From: Acanthococcus lagerstroemiae
Lineage: Eukaryota > Arthropoda > Insecta > Hemiptera > Eriococcidae
Reading direction: 5' to 3'
DNA length: 64,000 nucleotides
Assembly (NCBI GenBank): GCA_031841125.1
Contig: CM063106.1
Span: 11,842,001 to 11,906,000 of the forward strand
The notes below the pieces were generated by a model. It was given only the letters and a program-made list of their open reading frames with translations. It had not been told where the DNA came from and made no database searches. Position numbers and translations under genes: made by a program. Numbering within the stretch: the stretch's first letter is position 1; each line of letters opens with the position of its first letter. This document shows positions 57,601-64,000 of the stretch, one piece after another.

Positions 57601-60208
57601 AAATTGATTTTTCATAAATGTGTAAGCTTTGTAATATTTGGAAATTAAATCGAATTATCCCGCACATTTCACGTCCTCAGTAGGAGTACTGAGGGTGCTT
57701 TTGCTCATTGTTACGCCCTGTTTCAATAGTAATAAATATTACCTATCATAAAGAACTTATGGGTGTATCCCGATAAGCATATGATTGTTCTCAGTAGTCT
57801 CTTGCTCCGCTTTGACTTGGTGGAATATAAACTCAAGATACATCTATATAATACTATTTTTATTTTTAATGAAATATCTCAGAATAGACCTCAGAGGATT
57901 AAAGTTCGAGGGTGATGGTTTACGTTATAACCTATTCAACGCTAGAGCGCTTCTACAATTTGCACAGTCCCAGTCAGAGGCATTCAAAAACTTTATGAAT
58001 AACGGCTTTGATAACAGTTTGTACGTTTGTGTCCAAGGTTGGTAAAGATTCGAGTAAAATAAAAAATTGATTCGAATCCGCTTCTGGGAATTGGATTTGT
58101 ATTAGTGATTCAAATCCAGTGGACGACCCGGATTCGTAAAATTTATTCGAATCTTTTTCGTGGATTCGTCGGAATTTTTCTGTTAGCCGTATCAGGCGCT
58201 GAAGTCACCTAATATGGCCATCCGTTTTGGTCTCTTTTCTTTCTTTTTTTTTTAACGAAAAAAAGTTCAAAAAACGTAATAAAAGCTACAAAATTCCTTC
58301 TGGCCTACTCAGTTGAAACATTAAATTTAATTTCTTTGGAAACTACACTGCTGGAAGTACGTTCACTATGATTACATCGAATAAGATAAAGTTTTTGGAG
58401 TATTTGGTTTTTCTGAAGAAAAAAAATTTGTCAACGATTGCTGAGTGAGTAAAATAGATATCGTTTCTTTTGATTTTCATTTTGTAACAGCTAAAAAAGA
58501 TTCCATAATTCCTAGATTCGATGATTCGTAGATTCGAATCAACGAATCCACTCCAATTATTCGAATCCGATTCGAATCACAGTAAACGTAAATCATTCTC
58601 AAATCATATTCGAATCCAAAAAAAAAAGTAGTGATTCGTGGATTCGGATTCGAATCCAATTTTAGTTTTTAGTGGATTCGTTGTCAACCTTGTTTGTGTC
58701 ACAGGGCATGCTATATGTTTCTTCTTATCATTGTATGTAGTACGATTGTAATTTCGCATATTGAAAATGCCTAGCCGGTGTATAGTAATCATCTACATCT
58801 CTTTAATCTCTTCAATCTCTTCAATTTAACGTAGAATTTTTTGTGGGAACCGTCTAAAATATATTCATGAAAGAATTTCACGATTCCATATTGTAGGTAA
58901 TACTGATACTGATAAGTCACATCCCTTAAGGCTATTGCTTGGAATATTGGTAATTTGGAAAAAAGAAAAATGAAACAAAACCGCAGAATTTTAAATATAA
59001 ATATGCATAAAAAAAAGGAACACCTAAAATTTCCATCGCTTAAGACCACTGCTTGGAACATGGAACATTGCCAATTTGAAAGAAAAAAGAAGACGACGAT
59101 CAAAAGTAAAATTTTATATAAGCAAATAGTTTTGAAAATAGTTATTAGAAAAGGAACCGCCTAAAATATATTTAAAAGAAACAATTCTACTATTCCATTG
59201 TAGGTAATACTGATACTGATAACGTCAAATCGCTTAAAGGTCACTGCTTGGAATATAGAATATTGGTAAATTGAGGGGAAATACGTAGAAAAGAAGAAAA
59301 TAGTTTTGAAAACACCCATTAAGAAAAAGGAAACCCGTCTTAAGATATATTTAAAATTCAAAATTGGTAAATTGAAGGGAAATACGTAGAAAAGAGGAAA
59401 ATAGTTTTGAAAACACCTATTAAGAAAAAGGAAACCCGTCTTAAGATATATTCATAATTCAAAATTGGTAAATTGAGGGGAAATACGTAGAAAAGAAGAA
59501 AATAGTTTTGAAAACTCCTATTAAGAAAAAGGAAACCCGTCTTAAGATATATTCATAATTCAAAATTGGTAAATTGAGGGGAAATACGTAGAAAAGAGGA
59601 AAATAGTTTTGAAAACACCTATTAAGAAAAAGGAAACCCGTCTTAAGATATATTCATAATTCAAAATTGGTAAATTGAGGGGAAATACGTAGAAAAGAAG
59701 AAAATAGTTTTGAAAACACCCATTAAGAAAAAGGAAACCGGTTTTAAGATATATTCAAAATTTGTTTTTGGGGTTGTCAAGGTACAAACCCCATTAACAT
59801 GCATCAAAATGTATCATTCGCTCTGACCACTGCGCCACACATCCGGCACGTCAGCCGCGAGCAATTGAGCAATTTGCACATACATCAATCTCATAACTGT
59901 TCCGCTTTAAACTTATGAGCTTTATTATGCCACAACGGTTGAACTTGCTCAAACTTTTCTTGGACACAAACACCCTCTGAAACATCATCTTCCATTCGAG
60001 ATAACTTACATACTGATCTATTGACCCTAATGGATAAATACTGGAGATTGGAGACATTGTTCCTTGCTTCCGTTTTTTGAATTTCATACAATAATAATGT
60101 TTTTGCAAACGCATCTTTGGAGCATAAATTAAAAAATTCAATCAATGTGGAAGAAAAACAGGAAATCCAACATCCGAAAAAACTGGACAGAATTAAACAT
60201 ATCTTCAT
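33489..60208 (-). CDS. Alp: GPI-anchored alkaline phosphatase-like protein with degenerate active site (570 aa, 9 exons)
   Basis: Exons in transcription order: 60208-60010, 54264-54062, 53597-53405, 45385-45225, 42087-41874, 41599-41466, 40566-40356, 40243-40022, 33664-33489. All junctions are GT-AG and in frame (1713 nt). The layout is a signal peptide (1-19), the ALP fold, and a hydrophobic tail [14 protein letters not shown] typical of GPI attachment. Family landmarks are [66 protein letters not shown] and [15 protein letters not shown]. Retained metal-site residues are D101, D375, H379 and H421. Replaced relative to human placental numbering are S92 (A145), H153 (D208), S155 (I210), R166 (H221), E311 (Q370), D357 (G420) and H432 (N502). 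Catalysis is very unlikely. A binding or receptor role is inference. Exon 1 is the least certain part. Confidence 0.88.
33960..34340 (+). repeat. Tandem repeat, three units of about 125-141 bp (Alp-like intron 8)
   Basis: GGAGCACCAGACAACTGGAT, and variants of it, start at about 33962, 34087 and 34228. They share CTACGACGGGAG, CTCTTCGGTTCG and GGTGCACCAGAT words. The frames through it are artefacts. Confidence 0.7.
35072..35205. repeat. GGTAAC-rich element, diverged copy
   Basis: CGATACGCAAAAACTCGCC at the left and GGCGGGTTTTTGCCCATTG at the right are inverted ends. The interior has GTTACCC and GGGTAAC words on both strands. Confidence 0.65.
35240..38240. other. Alp-like intron 8 interior with duplicated AT-rich blocks
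   Basis: A block GATTTTAAAATCAAAATAAA occurs at about 37097 and 38157. A GCGC-bearing block before TTCGAACTC/TTCGAATTC occurs at about 37240-37340 and 37905-38015, suggesting a duplicated repeat. A GGATCATTTTTCGGATC-like tract is near 36770-36830. No gene is supported. Confidence 0.45.
38241..40021. other. Rest of Alp-like intron 8, no gene
   Basis: Three weakly similar stretches with GGTCGTTGAATTCATTTCTG words (about 39120, 39240, and again near 55310) suggest a dispersed repeat. Nothing else is recognised. Confidence 0.4.
40022..40243 (-). CDS. Alp: Alp-like exon 8
   Basis: It begins after GATTTGCAG and encodes [27 protein letters not shown] then replaces the usual EETHGGEDVAVFARG, so the third zinc-ligand histidine is Asn. 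It ends before GTACTC. Confidence 0.92.
40356..40566 (-). CDS. Alp: Alp-like exon 7 (metal-site exon)
   Basis: It begins after [22 protein letters not shown] replaces the usual VEGGRIDHxHHE, so the Mg-binding Glu is Gln. [14 protein letters not shown] replaces TADHSHT, so the Zn-binding Asp is Gly. It ends in phase 1 before GTGACT. Confidence 0.92.
41068..41093. repeat. (GAAA)n microsatellite
   Basis: About six GAAA units lie within a GACAGA-rich stretch of Alp-like intron 6. Confidence 0.7.
41466..41599 (-). CDS. Alp: Alp-like exon 6
   Basis: It begins after ATTTTACAG with [14 protein letters not shown], continues with [17 protein letters not shown] and ends GFVLM before GTATCA. Confidence 0.9.
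41874..42087 (-). CDS. Alp: Alp-like exon 5
   Basis: It begins after TTGATTCAG with [13 protein letters not shown], the family's GGGR turn, followed by [15 protein letters not shown], and ends in phase 1 before GTGAGT. Confidence 0.92.
42999..43148. repeat. Foldback repeat, compact copy (Alp-like intron 4)
   Basis: The arms GCGCCATCTTGATTCCAAAA and TTTGGAAACAAGATGGCG, with GATGCCGAATTGACTACGCG and its near reverse complement, meet near 43074. This is the same family as 31969-32100. Confidence 0.85.
43660..43860. repeat. Tandem repeat, three 67-bp units with poly-A
   Basis: AAAACCTTTTGATTTGTTGG begins units at about 43667, 43734 and 43801. Each contains a poly-A run and TTGTTGGATTTTTCCAAC. 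Confidence 0.75.
44661..44812. repeat. GGTAAC-rich element copy (Alp-like intron 4)
   Basis: It starts CCGATGCGAAAAATCCCGCC and ends AACTGATTTCCCACCGGGG. It has the same word order (GAGGGTAACCGAGGGTTGCA) as the copy at 25646. Confidence 0.75.
45225..45385 (-). CDS. Alp: Alp-like exon 4
   Basis: It begins after CCTGCAG and encodes [20 protein letters not shown], then [19 protein letters not shown] and NFK before GTTAGT. In active enzymes the stretch reads RVxHA(S/T)PA and ends with an arginine before the Trp. Here these are Asp, Ile and His. Confidence 0.92.
46120..47010. mobile_element. 891-bp TA-flanked element with ATATGGACCC termini (Alp-like intron 3)
   Basis: Ends AGGTTGCATATTATGGACCC and GGGTCCATATTCAGCACCCT are inverted, with TA immediately outside each (46118-46119, 47011-47012). 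Internal ATATGGACCC copies are present. There is no transposase frame. Confidence 0.7.
47030..47250 (+). mobile_element. tRNA-derived SINE, copy 2 (Alp-like intron 3)
   Basis: The A box TGGTTGGCCGAGTGA and B box GGTTCGAGCC (about 47086) precede the body CCTCCCCGACGTCTCTGAGG and CGAAAGGGCGG. Compared with the 16662 copy it has extra sequence between head and body (about 47115-47178), so it is the longer form. Confidence 0.8.
48040..48094. repeat. Perfect 15-bp inverted repeat hairpin
   Basis: GAATGGGTGATCATG and its exact complement CATGATCACCCATTC are separated by 25 bp. It lies inside the GGTAATATCGG element. Confidence 0.7.
48167..48376. mobile_element. Nested MITE with AAGAGTATCAAAAA termini
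   Basis: GTCGGTTCCAGATAAGAGTA and TACTCTTATTTGGAACGGAC are inverted ends, about 210 bp apart, inside the larger TA-flanked element. It is therefore the younger insertion. Confidence 0.65.
49995..50615 (-). repeat. Dispersed repeat, inverted partner of 31620-32625
   Basis: This is the uninterrupted copy of the repeat split by insertions near 30.3-32.6 kb. It supplies the pre-insertion order for that region. The AATTACATCTAATTAATGGG block is at about 50264-50283 on the opposite strand. Confidence 0.7.
50999..52531 (-). mobile_element. 5'-truncated non-LTR retrotransposon
   Basis: On the minus strand it holds the C-terminal part of an ORF2-like protein, a short 3' UTR with an (AAT)n stretch near 51536-51552, and a terminal A-tract (T-run on +, 50999-51022). 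The 5' end is lost near 52531. The A-tract could belong to a second small element abutting the LINE, because the (AAT)n may itself be the LINE end. Confidence 0.7.
51569..52531 (-). pseudogene. LINE ORF2 C-terminal fragment (reverse transcriptase end plus CCHC)
   Basis: 320 codons run open to a stop. The start is a truncation point, not an initiator. Reverse transcriptase thumb-type motifs TEVIIFGN and [15 protein letters not shown] are followed by the usual C-terminal extension. Near the end is a CCHC-like [16 protein letters not shown], characteristic of the Jockey/R1 group. Catalytic palm motifs and the endonuclease are missing. It lies in Alp-like intron 3 in the gene's own orientation. 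Confidence 0.85.
52540..53404. other. Alp-like intron 3 near exon 3, no gene
   Basis: The stretch AACCTACCCCAATAAGACC to GGGCTCACCTATCTTACATT reads as another dispersed repeat. Inverted TTTTCATACTATGCTAAGTGCC at about 52778 and GGCACTTAGCATAGTATGAAA at about 52983 make a loop of some 200 bp. Confidence 0.45.
53405..53597 (-). CDS. Alp: Alp-like exon 3 (nucleophile site is Ala)
   Basis: It begins after ATATTTCAG. The segment [16 protein letters not shown] aligns with the VPDS(A/G)xTATAYLxGVK nucleophile motif. The codon at the serine position is GCT (Ala145). The exon continues through [10 protein letters not shown] and ends in phase 1 before GTATAA. Confidence 0.92.
53690..54020. repeat. Degenerate GGCTTTTGGCTT and TTTACTGTAATTTAC repeats in intron 2
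   Basis: Most of the 464-bp intron between exons 2 and 3 is GCTTTCGGTTAAGCTATCAG-type and AATTTACTGTAATTT words, like the tract near 1.4 kb. Confidence 0.6.
54062..54264 (-). CDS. Alp: Alp-like exon 2 ([12 protein letters not shown])
   Basis: It begins after CTTTGCAG and encodes [20 protein letters not shown], then the first metal-binding aspartate in ADGM, and ends FFPHLALLK before GTATGT. The family has GDGM(G/S) here, so the flanking residues (A100, D104) are unusual. Confidence 0.9.
54480..54800. repeat. Purine-rich GAAAGAAA/AAGTCTTGAA tract
   Basis: AGAAAGAAAAGATGAAAAGA-type sequence, then GTCTTGAA words repeated every 20-40 bp. No gene. Confidence 0.5.
55170..56390. other. Alp-like intron 1, part without recognised features
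   Basis: No gene is supported. A stretch near 55240-55400 resembles parts of 39.1-39.3 kb. Poly-C at about 56239 is low complexity. Confidence 0.4.
56399..56646 (+). mobile_element. Complete MITE (248 bp) with AACT target duplication
   Basis: Ends GGACGCTGTTAAGCGTAAGA and, inverted, CCTTACGCTTAACAGGGTCC are flanked by AACT on both sides (56395-56398, 56647-56650). The interior is collinear with 7873-8124 (AAGAGCCATGTAGAAACTAT, CTGATAAGCTTTTTTCAACG). Confidence 0.85.
58050..58700. repeat. GATTCGAATCC degenerate repeats
   Basis: Clusters of ATTCGAATCC and GGATTCG words at 58050-58165 and 58500-58685 flank unrelated sequence. They could form a foldback. Confidence 0.5.
58845..59264 (+). repeat. 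Diverged larger repeat units preceding the 101-bp array
   Basis: Two stretches of about 300 bp share TTGTAGGTAATACTGATACT and GACCACTGCTTGGAACAT words (near 58893 and 59200). The second runs into the 101-bp array. Confidence 0.6.
59265..59760 (+). repeat. 101-bp tandem array, about 4.9 copies
   Basis: GGTAAATTGAGGGGAAATAC begins units at about 59265, 59366, 59467, 59568 and 59669, a strict 101-bp period. Units differ at few positions (GAAGAAAA/GAGGAAAA), so amplification is recent. It lies in intron 1, about 250 bp downstream of exon 1 in transcription. Confidence 0.9.
60010..60208 (-). CDS. Alp: Alp-like exon 1: signal peptide
   Basis: The ATG in an ACCATGA context opens [20 protein letters not shown], a clear signal sequence. 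The exon ends in phase 1 before GTAAGT, exactly what exon 2 (phase 2 start) needs. It was chosen because no other minus-strand candidate combines a signal peptide with that phase. Residues 20-66 have no counterpart I recognise. An unspliced reading continues to a stop at about 59891. Confidence 0.55.
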
Positions 60209-60599
60209 GGTAAGTGGTAACACTGATCCCAATCACCCCGCTTCCAGCATGTGCCCTCATTCGACGTTGAAGCGCTCGCTTTGCAACGAAAATATACCTC
60301 GTCTTACCGCGCAACCATTATAGGTAGCGTGCGGAACACTCACACATAAACACACACGCATAGTTTCATCACCTTTAGCGAATTTCAAAATTTGGACTTC
60401 AATAGTATTGAGTATTTGTTGTAAGGTATCTGTAGCGCCAATTTCAAGGCAATCCGATCAGCGGTTAACGCGTGATGCTGTTACAACGAACAAAACGAAG
60501 CCCTTTATAATATAGATTAAAAAATAAGTCTTCCGTGTCCAGCATTCAAGATATGTGCTGGTAACTGGAATACACGCCGTATTTTTTCTAGAATTACCC

Positions 60600-61420
60600 A
60601 CCCTGTTCAATCCACAGTGCAATGTTGCTGACTCTTCTAGCTGCCTCGCCGGCCCCTCGTCCTTCGGCAATCTACGAGTGTATCATCGTGCATCCCTTCT
60701 GCATGGCTGCGGCGACCTACTACGTGTATCGTTGGCAATCTACACGTCGGAAAGGCGAAAAAGAACGCGGGACGACGAATAGAAGGGTGTAGAATGTACT
60801 CAGCGACGGCATTTAGAGGGTACGCAGCACCGTTGCGGTAAAATACGGAGCCGCGCTCGTCTTCGAAAGGCGAAACGGCGCTCGGTAACGACCTTTTTGG
60901 AACGCCGTTGCGTTTGCCAACGTCGACAGAATGTCGCGCCCGTACCAGCCACAGGGGCGCGTAAACATTAGCATCGTGTTTGACCTCGATCCTTCGCCCG
61001 CGCGACCATAATATCCTCCGATTTCCGCGTACGTACCTTCTTTTCTCGCCACTCGCTCGGCGCTGTTGGCTGCTCTGGTCGTAGAGGGTGCGGAGCACGC
61101 CGCGCCACACGTCCCGCTCGATCGCTGTGGAGCGACAACCCTTCGAGGCTGACGGTGTGCGTGGATTCTTGGCGCCACCGAGACGCGTTGCCGTCGCGGC
61201 CAACACCCCGGTATCCCGGCCCTCCCTTTCGCGCCGATACGTCGTTTCGCGCTGGCGAAATTCTCGTCGTCGTTCTTCGGCAGGAAAAGGGATGAAAAGT
61301 GCACGCAGGCCGCGGAGACTGATTTATCCTCCCCTAACCCCGTTCCTCCTTACTCGTTAGCCACGTACTGTGTACGAGATTCGGCGATTACAAGAACGAT
61401 GGAGCCGGGGGTACTGGAGA
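60600..61420 (-). promoter_or_regulatory. GC/CpG-rich block, possible promoter region of the Alp-like gene
   Basis: It is clearly richer in GC and CpG than the AT-rich window and begins about 400 bp upstream of the exon 1 ATG. Long frames are open on both strands here because stop codons are rare, and none shows a recognisable domain. A 5' UTR exon or promoter is the simplest reading. A foreign or older coding segment is the alternative. Confidence 0.35.
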
Positions 61421-62040
61421 TGCTAAGGAACGCGCGAAATGAGAGTATAACGACCAAGCGTTCTACGTTCTTGGGCGGAAAAGTGATGTCGACGCAGGAT
61501 GAAAACCGATACCGAATAGGATATTGCTTTCGGCCGGGCCCGAGAGCAGAAACGTTTTATTATGTGCCAGAGATGCCAACTATTAACAAATATTGACGTC
61601 GGGGGAGCGAAAGAGAAAGAGGGCTCTGGGAGGATGCAAATTGGACGGCGATTTATACGTGGTATAGTCGAGCCATTACCGTTTTATCGTCGTGAAGGTT
61701 GAAAGGTTTCGTTTTCATTTTGCTGACAGATTATAGCTCAATTTTTTCCATTCGTGTTTTAGTGCAGCGCCACGTTGGGAATTTGATACAGCAACCGTAG
61801 ATATGCTTACTGGCTTACAATCGATTTGAAATTCAATTGGAATGCTGAAAAATGGCGAGACATTAGAGCGGACAGATGGATTTAGATCTGGATTACTTAC
61901 CACCAGCTACGAGTGCACGAGGGTGGGGGAACAGCATATTTTGAGTCGACATTTCTGACTACTATTCAGCAGAATAAGAAAATCGTTACCGCAGGGGTGG
62001 AAATAGAGCAAAAACTCCGGGGGAGGAGGGCTTAAGCCTA
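61421..62040. other. Intergenic, no gene supported
   Basis: A 65-codon frame at 61399 (+) has no splice or family support. The remainder is unpatterned. Confidence 0.4.
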
Positions 62041-62880
62041 AAATCTTTATATAAAAATGAATGTTTGTCTGTGTATGTCTTTCATATTTCCATGGAAATT
62101 TCTACACTGTTCATCCGATCGCCATAATATGAGACTTTGGAAACTTGTTCAGCACACTCCCGCGAAGGTTTCTGGGGGACTGTGGGGTGAGGGTATGCTC
62201 CCCCGACACGCTCCTGTTACTATGACGTCATACTGCTGAGTATACTTGAGCAAAAACCGTGCCTCAGTGTTGACATTTCCATGGAAATTTTTATGAACAA
62301 TACGACTGCAAACTCTGCAGGTGTTTCCTGCAGAGACACACGTACTGTAACATTTTATGTTATGCCTCTGTACCCTAAGAAAAGAAATTTCTATCAACAA
62401 CACAGAACATGGCTGCAGACTATAGTCGCGCAGAGGGTGCAGCAAAGATCAAGATCAATGAGCACATGGCTGGAAGAAAAATAAATTTCCGTAGGAATGT
62501 CAACTACTGAACTGAGTTATCATCATGAAGAGCTAAATCATATGGACTGGCTTCATGTCTGGGGCATGGTACAGTTTTCGCTCAAGTACACACATAGCTG
62601 GAAGAAAATGGAAATATATCAACCACTGAAGAGCAGCTAAAGAAATGTGAGCTGAACTGAGCTAGAAATGAGAAGAGAAAAGAAGAACTGTAGTCGCGCA
62701 GGGCGCAGCAAAGATCAAGATCATTGAGCACGTGACTGGAGTTACGGTTTTCGCTCAAATATACTCAGGGCTGGAAGAAAAATAAATTTCCATGGAAATG
62801 TCAACCCCTGAATTCGTGCCGGGAGTGTGTCAGGGGAACCTCACGACTATCGCTGTTGTGCTTATTTTTGCCTATCCATG
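62040..62880 (+). repeat. Unclassified interspersed repeat with internal duplication
   Basis: It starts near TATATAAAAATGAATGTTTG, a word often seen at rolling-circle element ends. It contains TTTCCATGGAAATT repeatedly and duplicates GCAGCAAAGATCAAGATCAA at about 62440 and 62706. No helicase frame is visible. Confidence 0.4.
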
Positions 62881-63185
62881 GAAATGAGAGAGAGTACATT
62901 TAACAACCGTTGCTGTTGTGAAGACTCATAACGTATGTATGTGGAACGGCTCTTTTCAGTTTTTCAGTTTTCTATTGGTTATTGCCTTTTAACCTCACAA
63001 AAGGAACAGTGTTATTTACAATTCCGCGAGCCATAAGATCTAATCTTTCAAAACGAAGCCGTAATGCGATTAGACTCCGCAATATTGCGAATCAATCCAA
63101 CTCATTTTCAAAATTTTGGGACTCACGTTGTTTCTGAACTATGTGGTTCAATTGTAGATGGGAGACTTAAAAAGAGGTAGGATAC

Positions 63186-63315
63186 ATGTATGGCATTTGC
63201 TGATACTGAAGAAGCCTTTGACAGTAGTGTTAAATGGGATAAAATGTTTGATATTCTAAAAAGGATAGGGGTAAAGAAGAAGGTCAAGTCAGGGCCGTAC
63301 CCAGGATTTAAGTAA
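63186..63315 (+). pseudogene. Short LINE reverse transcriptase remnant
   Basis: In frame it reads MAFADTEEAFDSSVKWDKMF, then DILKRIGVKKK, the recognisable F-D-x-E-x-AFD...W..mf..L...G palm region of non-LTR reverse transcriptases. It is followed by a stop. Only about 40 codons survive. Confidence 0.6.
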
Positions 63316-64000
63316 GGGGAGTGTTTTTCGATTAAGATGAATTTTTTTCTTGGTGGGGCGAGGGGCTACAAATACCCCAAATTTATCCAATTGCGTGCAT
63401 GTATATGACAAAAACTTCAATATTTTTTGAAACTCTCATTTTCATACTTTTTACAAAAAATGTGATAGATCTACCCTCCTCTCCGTCTCAAACCCATTTT
63501 GTTCGTGTTTTTCTTTTACTATTGAGGAGGGGGGGGGGTTACAGACCTGCACTTTTCTGATGAACTAGGTACATTTTTGAAATATCTAAATAACATACGA
63601 GAAATTTCAAAATAATAATTATCGTAATTGGCTTCAATAGAGTTGTTTAAGGGGACAAGGGGAATAAGTTGAAATTTCTCAAACGAAACCATATTATTTC
63701 AAATGGTGAACAGGGCAATGGTCTCTGGTTTTTCGTCCATTTAAACGGAAAAAAATCAGTCATTTTCAAGAGTTTTCCCCGCTTGGATGGATGGACATAG
63801 CAATGGGAGATGTAGGAAAAATGTTCCTTTCAAAACGTCTTGCCAAACTGGCCAATTCAAGGAAGTCGATTCATAATTATTGGAAAACATTTTAACAGTG
63901 TATACCTATTTTTTTTTTTGGTTTGAGATTTCAAAAATGTCCATCGATTAGCAAAATCCAAAATCAATCAGAAGTTGGCCGAATTTACAAAGTGTTGACC
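63316..64000. other. Window end, no gene
   Basis: AT-rich sequence with a poly-G run near 63527 and no supported feature. Confidence 0.4.

Larger units (their letters stand above)
57275..60518 (+). repeat. Possible termini of a large interspersed repeat
   Basis: ACTAGCTGACCC at 57275 and CCTTTATAATATAGATTA near 60518 resemble the start and end of a repeat common in arthropod genomes. Upstream of the latter is GATCAGCGGTTAACGCGTGATGCTGTTACA. If real, the pair brackets Alp-like exon 1. The interior does not clearly belong to one element, so these may be two independent fragments. Confidence 0.3.

Noticed and set aside
59765..59845. tRNA-like head on the minus strand (GTGTGGCGCAGTGGTCAGAG)
   Set aside because: An A-box-like word is present, but no matching B box and no second copy were found, so it is not listed as a SINE or tRNA.
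59851..60141. 96-codon minus frame overlapping Alp-like exon 1
   Set aside because: It has no signal peptide and no usable splice phase. The overlapping frame from 60208 fits both.
60637..61304. Two long overlapping minus-strand frames (189 and 163 codons) and a + frame at 61088
   Set aside because: They lie in the GC-rich block where stops are rare in several frames at once. No domain, signal peptide or splice-phase support was seen.

Overview
This is eukaryotic, AT-rich, intron-bearing DNA packed with repeats. The genes point to an arthropod, most likely an insect. A cytosolic GAPDH of animal type and a GPI-type alkaline phosphatase are both split by GT-AG introns. Long stretches are MITEs, a tRNA-derived SINE, non-LTR retrotransposon debris and tandem arrays. 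A hemipteran is plausible but cannot be fixed from the sequence alone. No bacterial, CRISPR or operon-like structure is present.

Layout. 1-5.1 kb is a repeat thicket: foldback elements, two MITE families, and degenerate GGCTTTTGG and GCATATTTT arrays. 5.16-6.43 kb is a three-exon gene for a 229-residue lysine-rich, probably nuclear protein. 9.4-19.5 kb is the + strand Gapdh gene with seven recognisable coding exon segments. As assembled, it lacks the roughly 66 residues that carry the catalytic cysteine. 19.6-26.5 kb is a downstream repeat field, including a roughly 188-bp tandem array broken by two mobile elements. 26.58-27.94 kb is a two-exon gene for a 303-residue signal-peptide protein with a Cys/Gly-rich tail and a good polyadenylation signal. 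28.5-33.4 kb holds an LTR-like remnant, a hAT-type element with an exact 8-bp duplication, and a foldback element.

33.5-60.2 kb is a minus-strand alkaline phosphatase gene. Nine coding exons join in frame to give 570 residues, with a signal peptide and a C-terminal GPI-type hydrophobic tail, spread over about 27 kb by TE-filled introns. Seven of eleven active-site positions differ from active enzymes, including the nucleophilic serine (Ala here). The frame and splice sites are intact, so this reads as a pseudophosphatase rather than a dead gene. Its largest introns hold a 5'-truncated LINE, a SINE, TA-flanked DNA elements and a 101-bp tandem array. 60.6-61.4 kb is a GC/CpG-rich block upstream of its first coding exon and may hold the promoter. 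61.4-64 kb is repeats with a small reverse transcriptase remnant.

The four genes show no evident functional link. The points most worth following are the degenerate alkaline phosphatase, the GAPDH missing its catalytic segment, and the unrecognised secreted Cys/Gly-rich protein.
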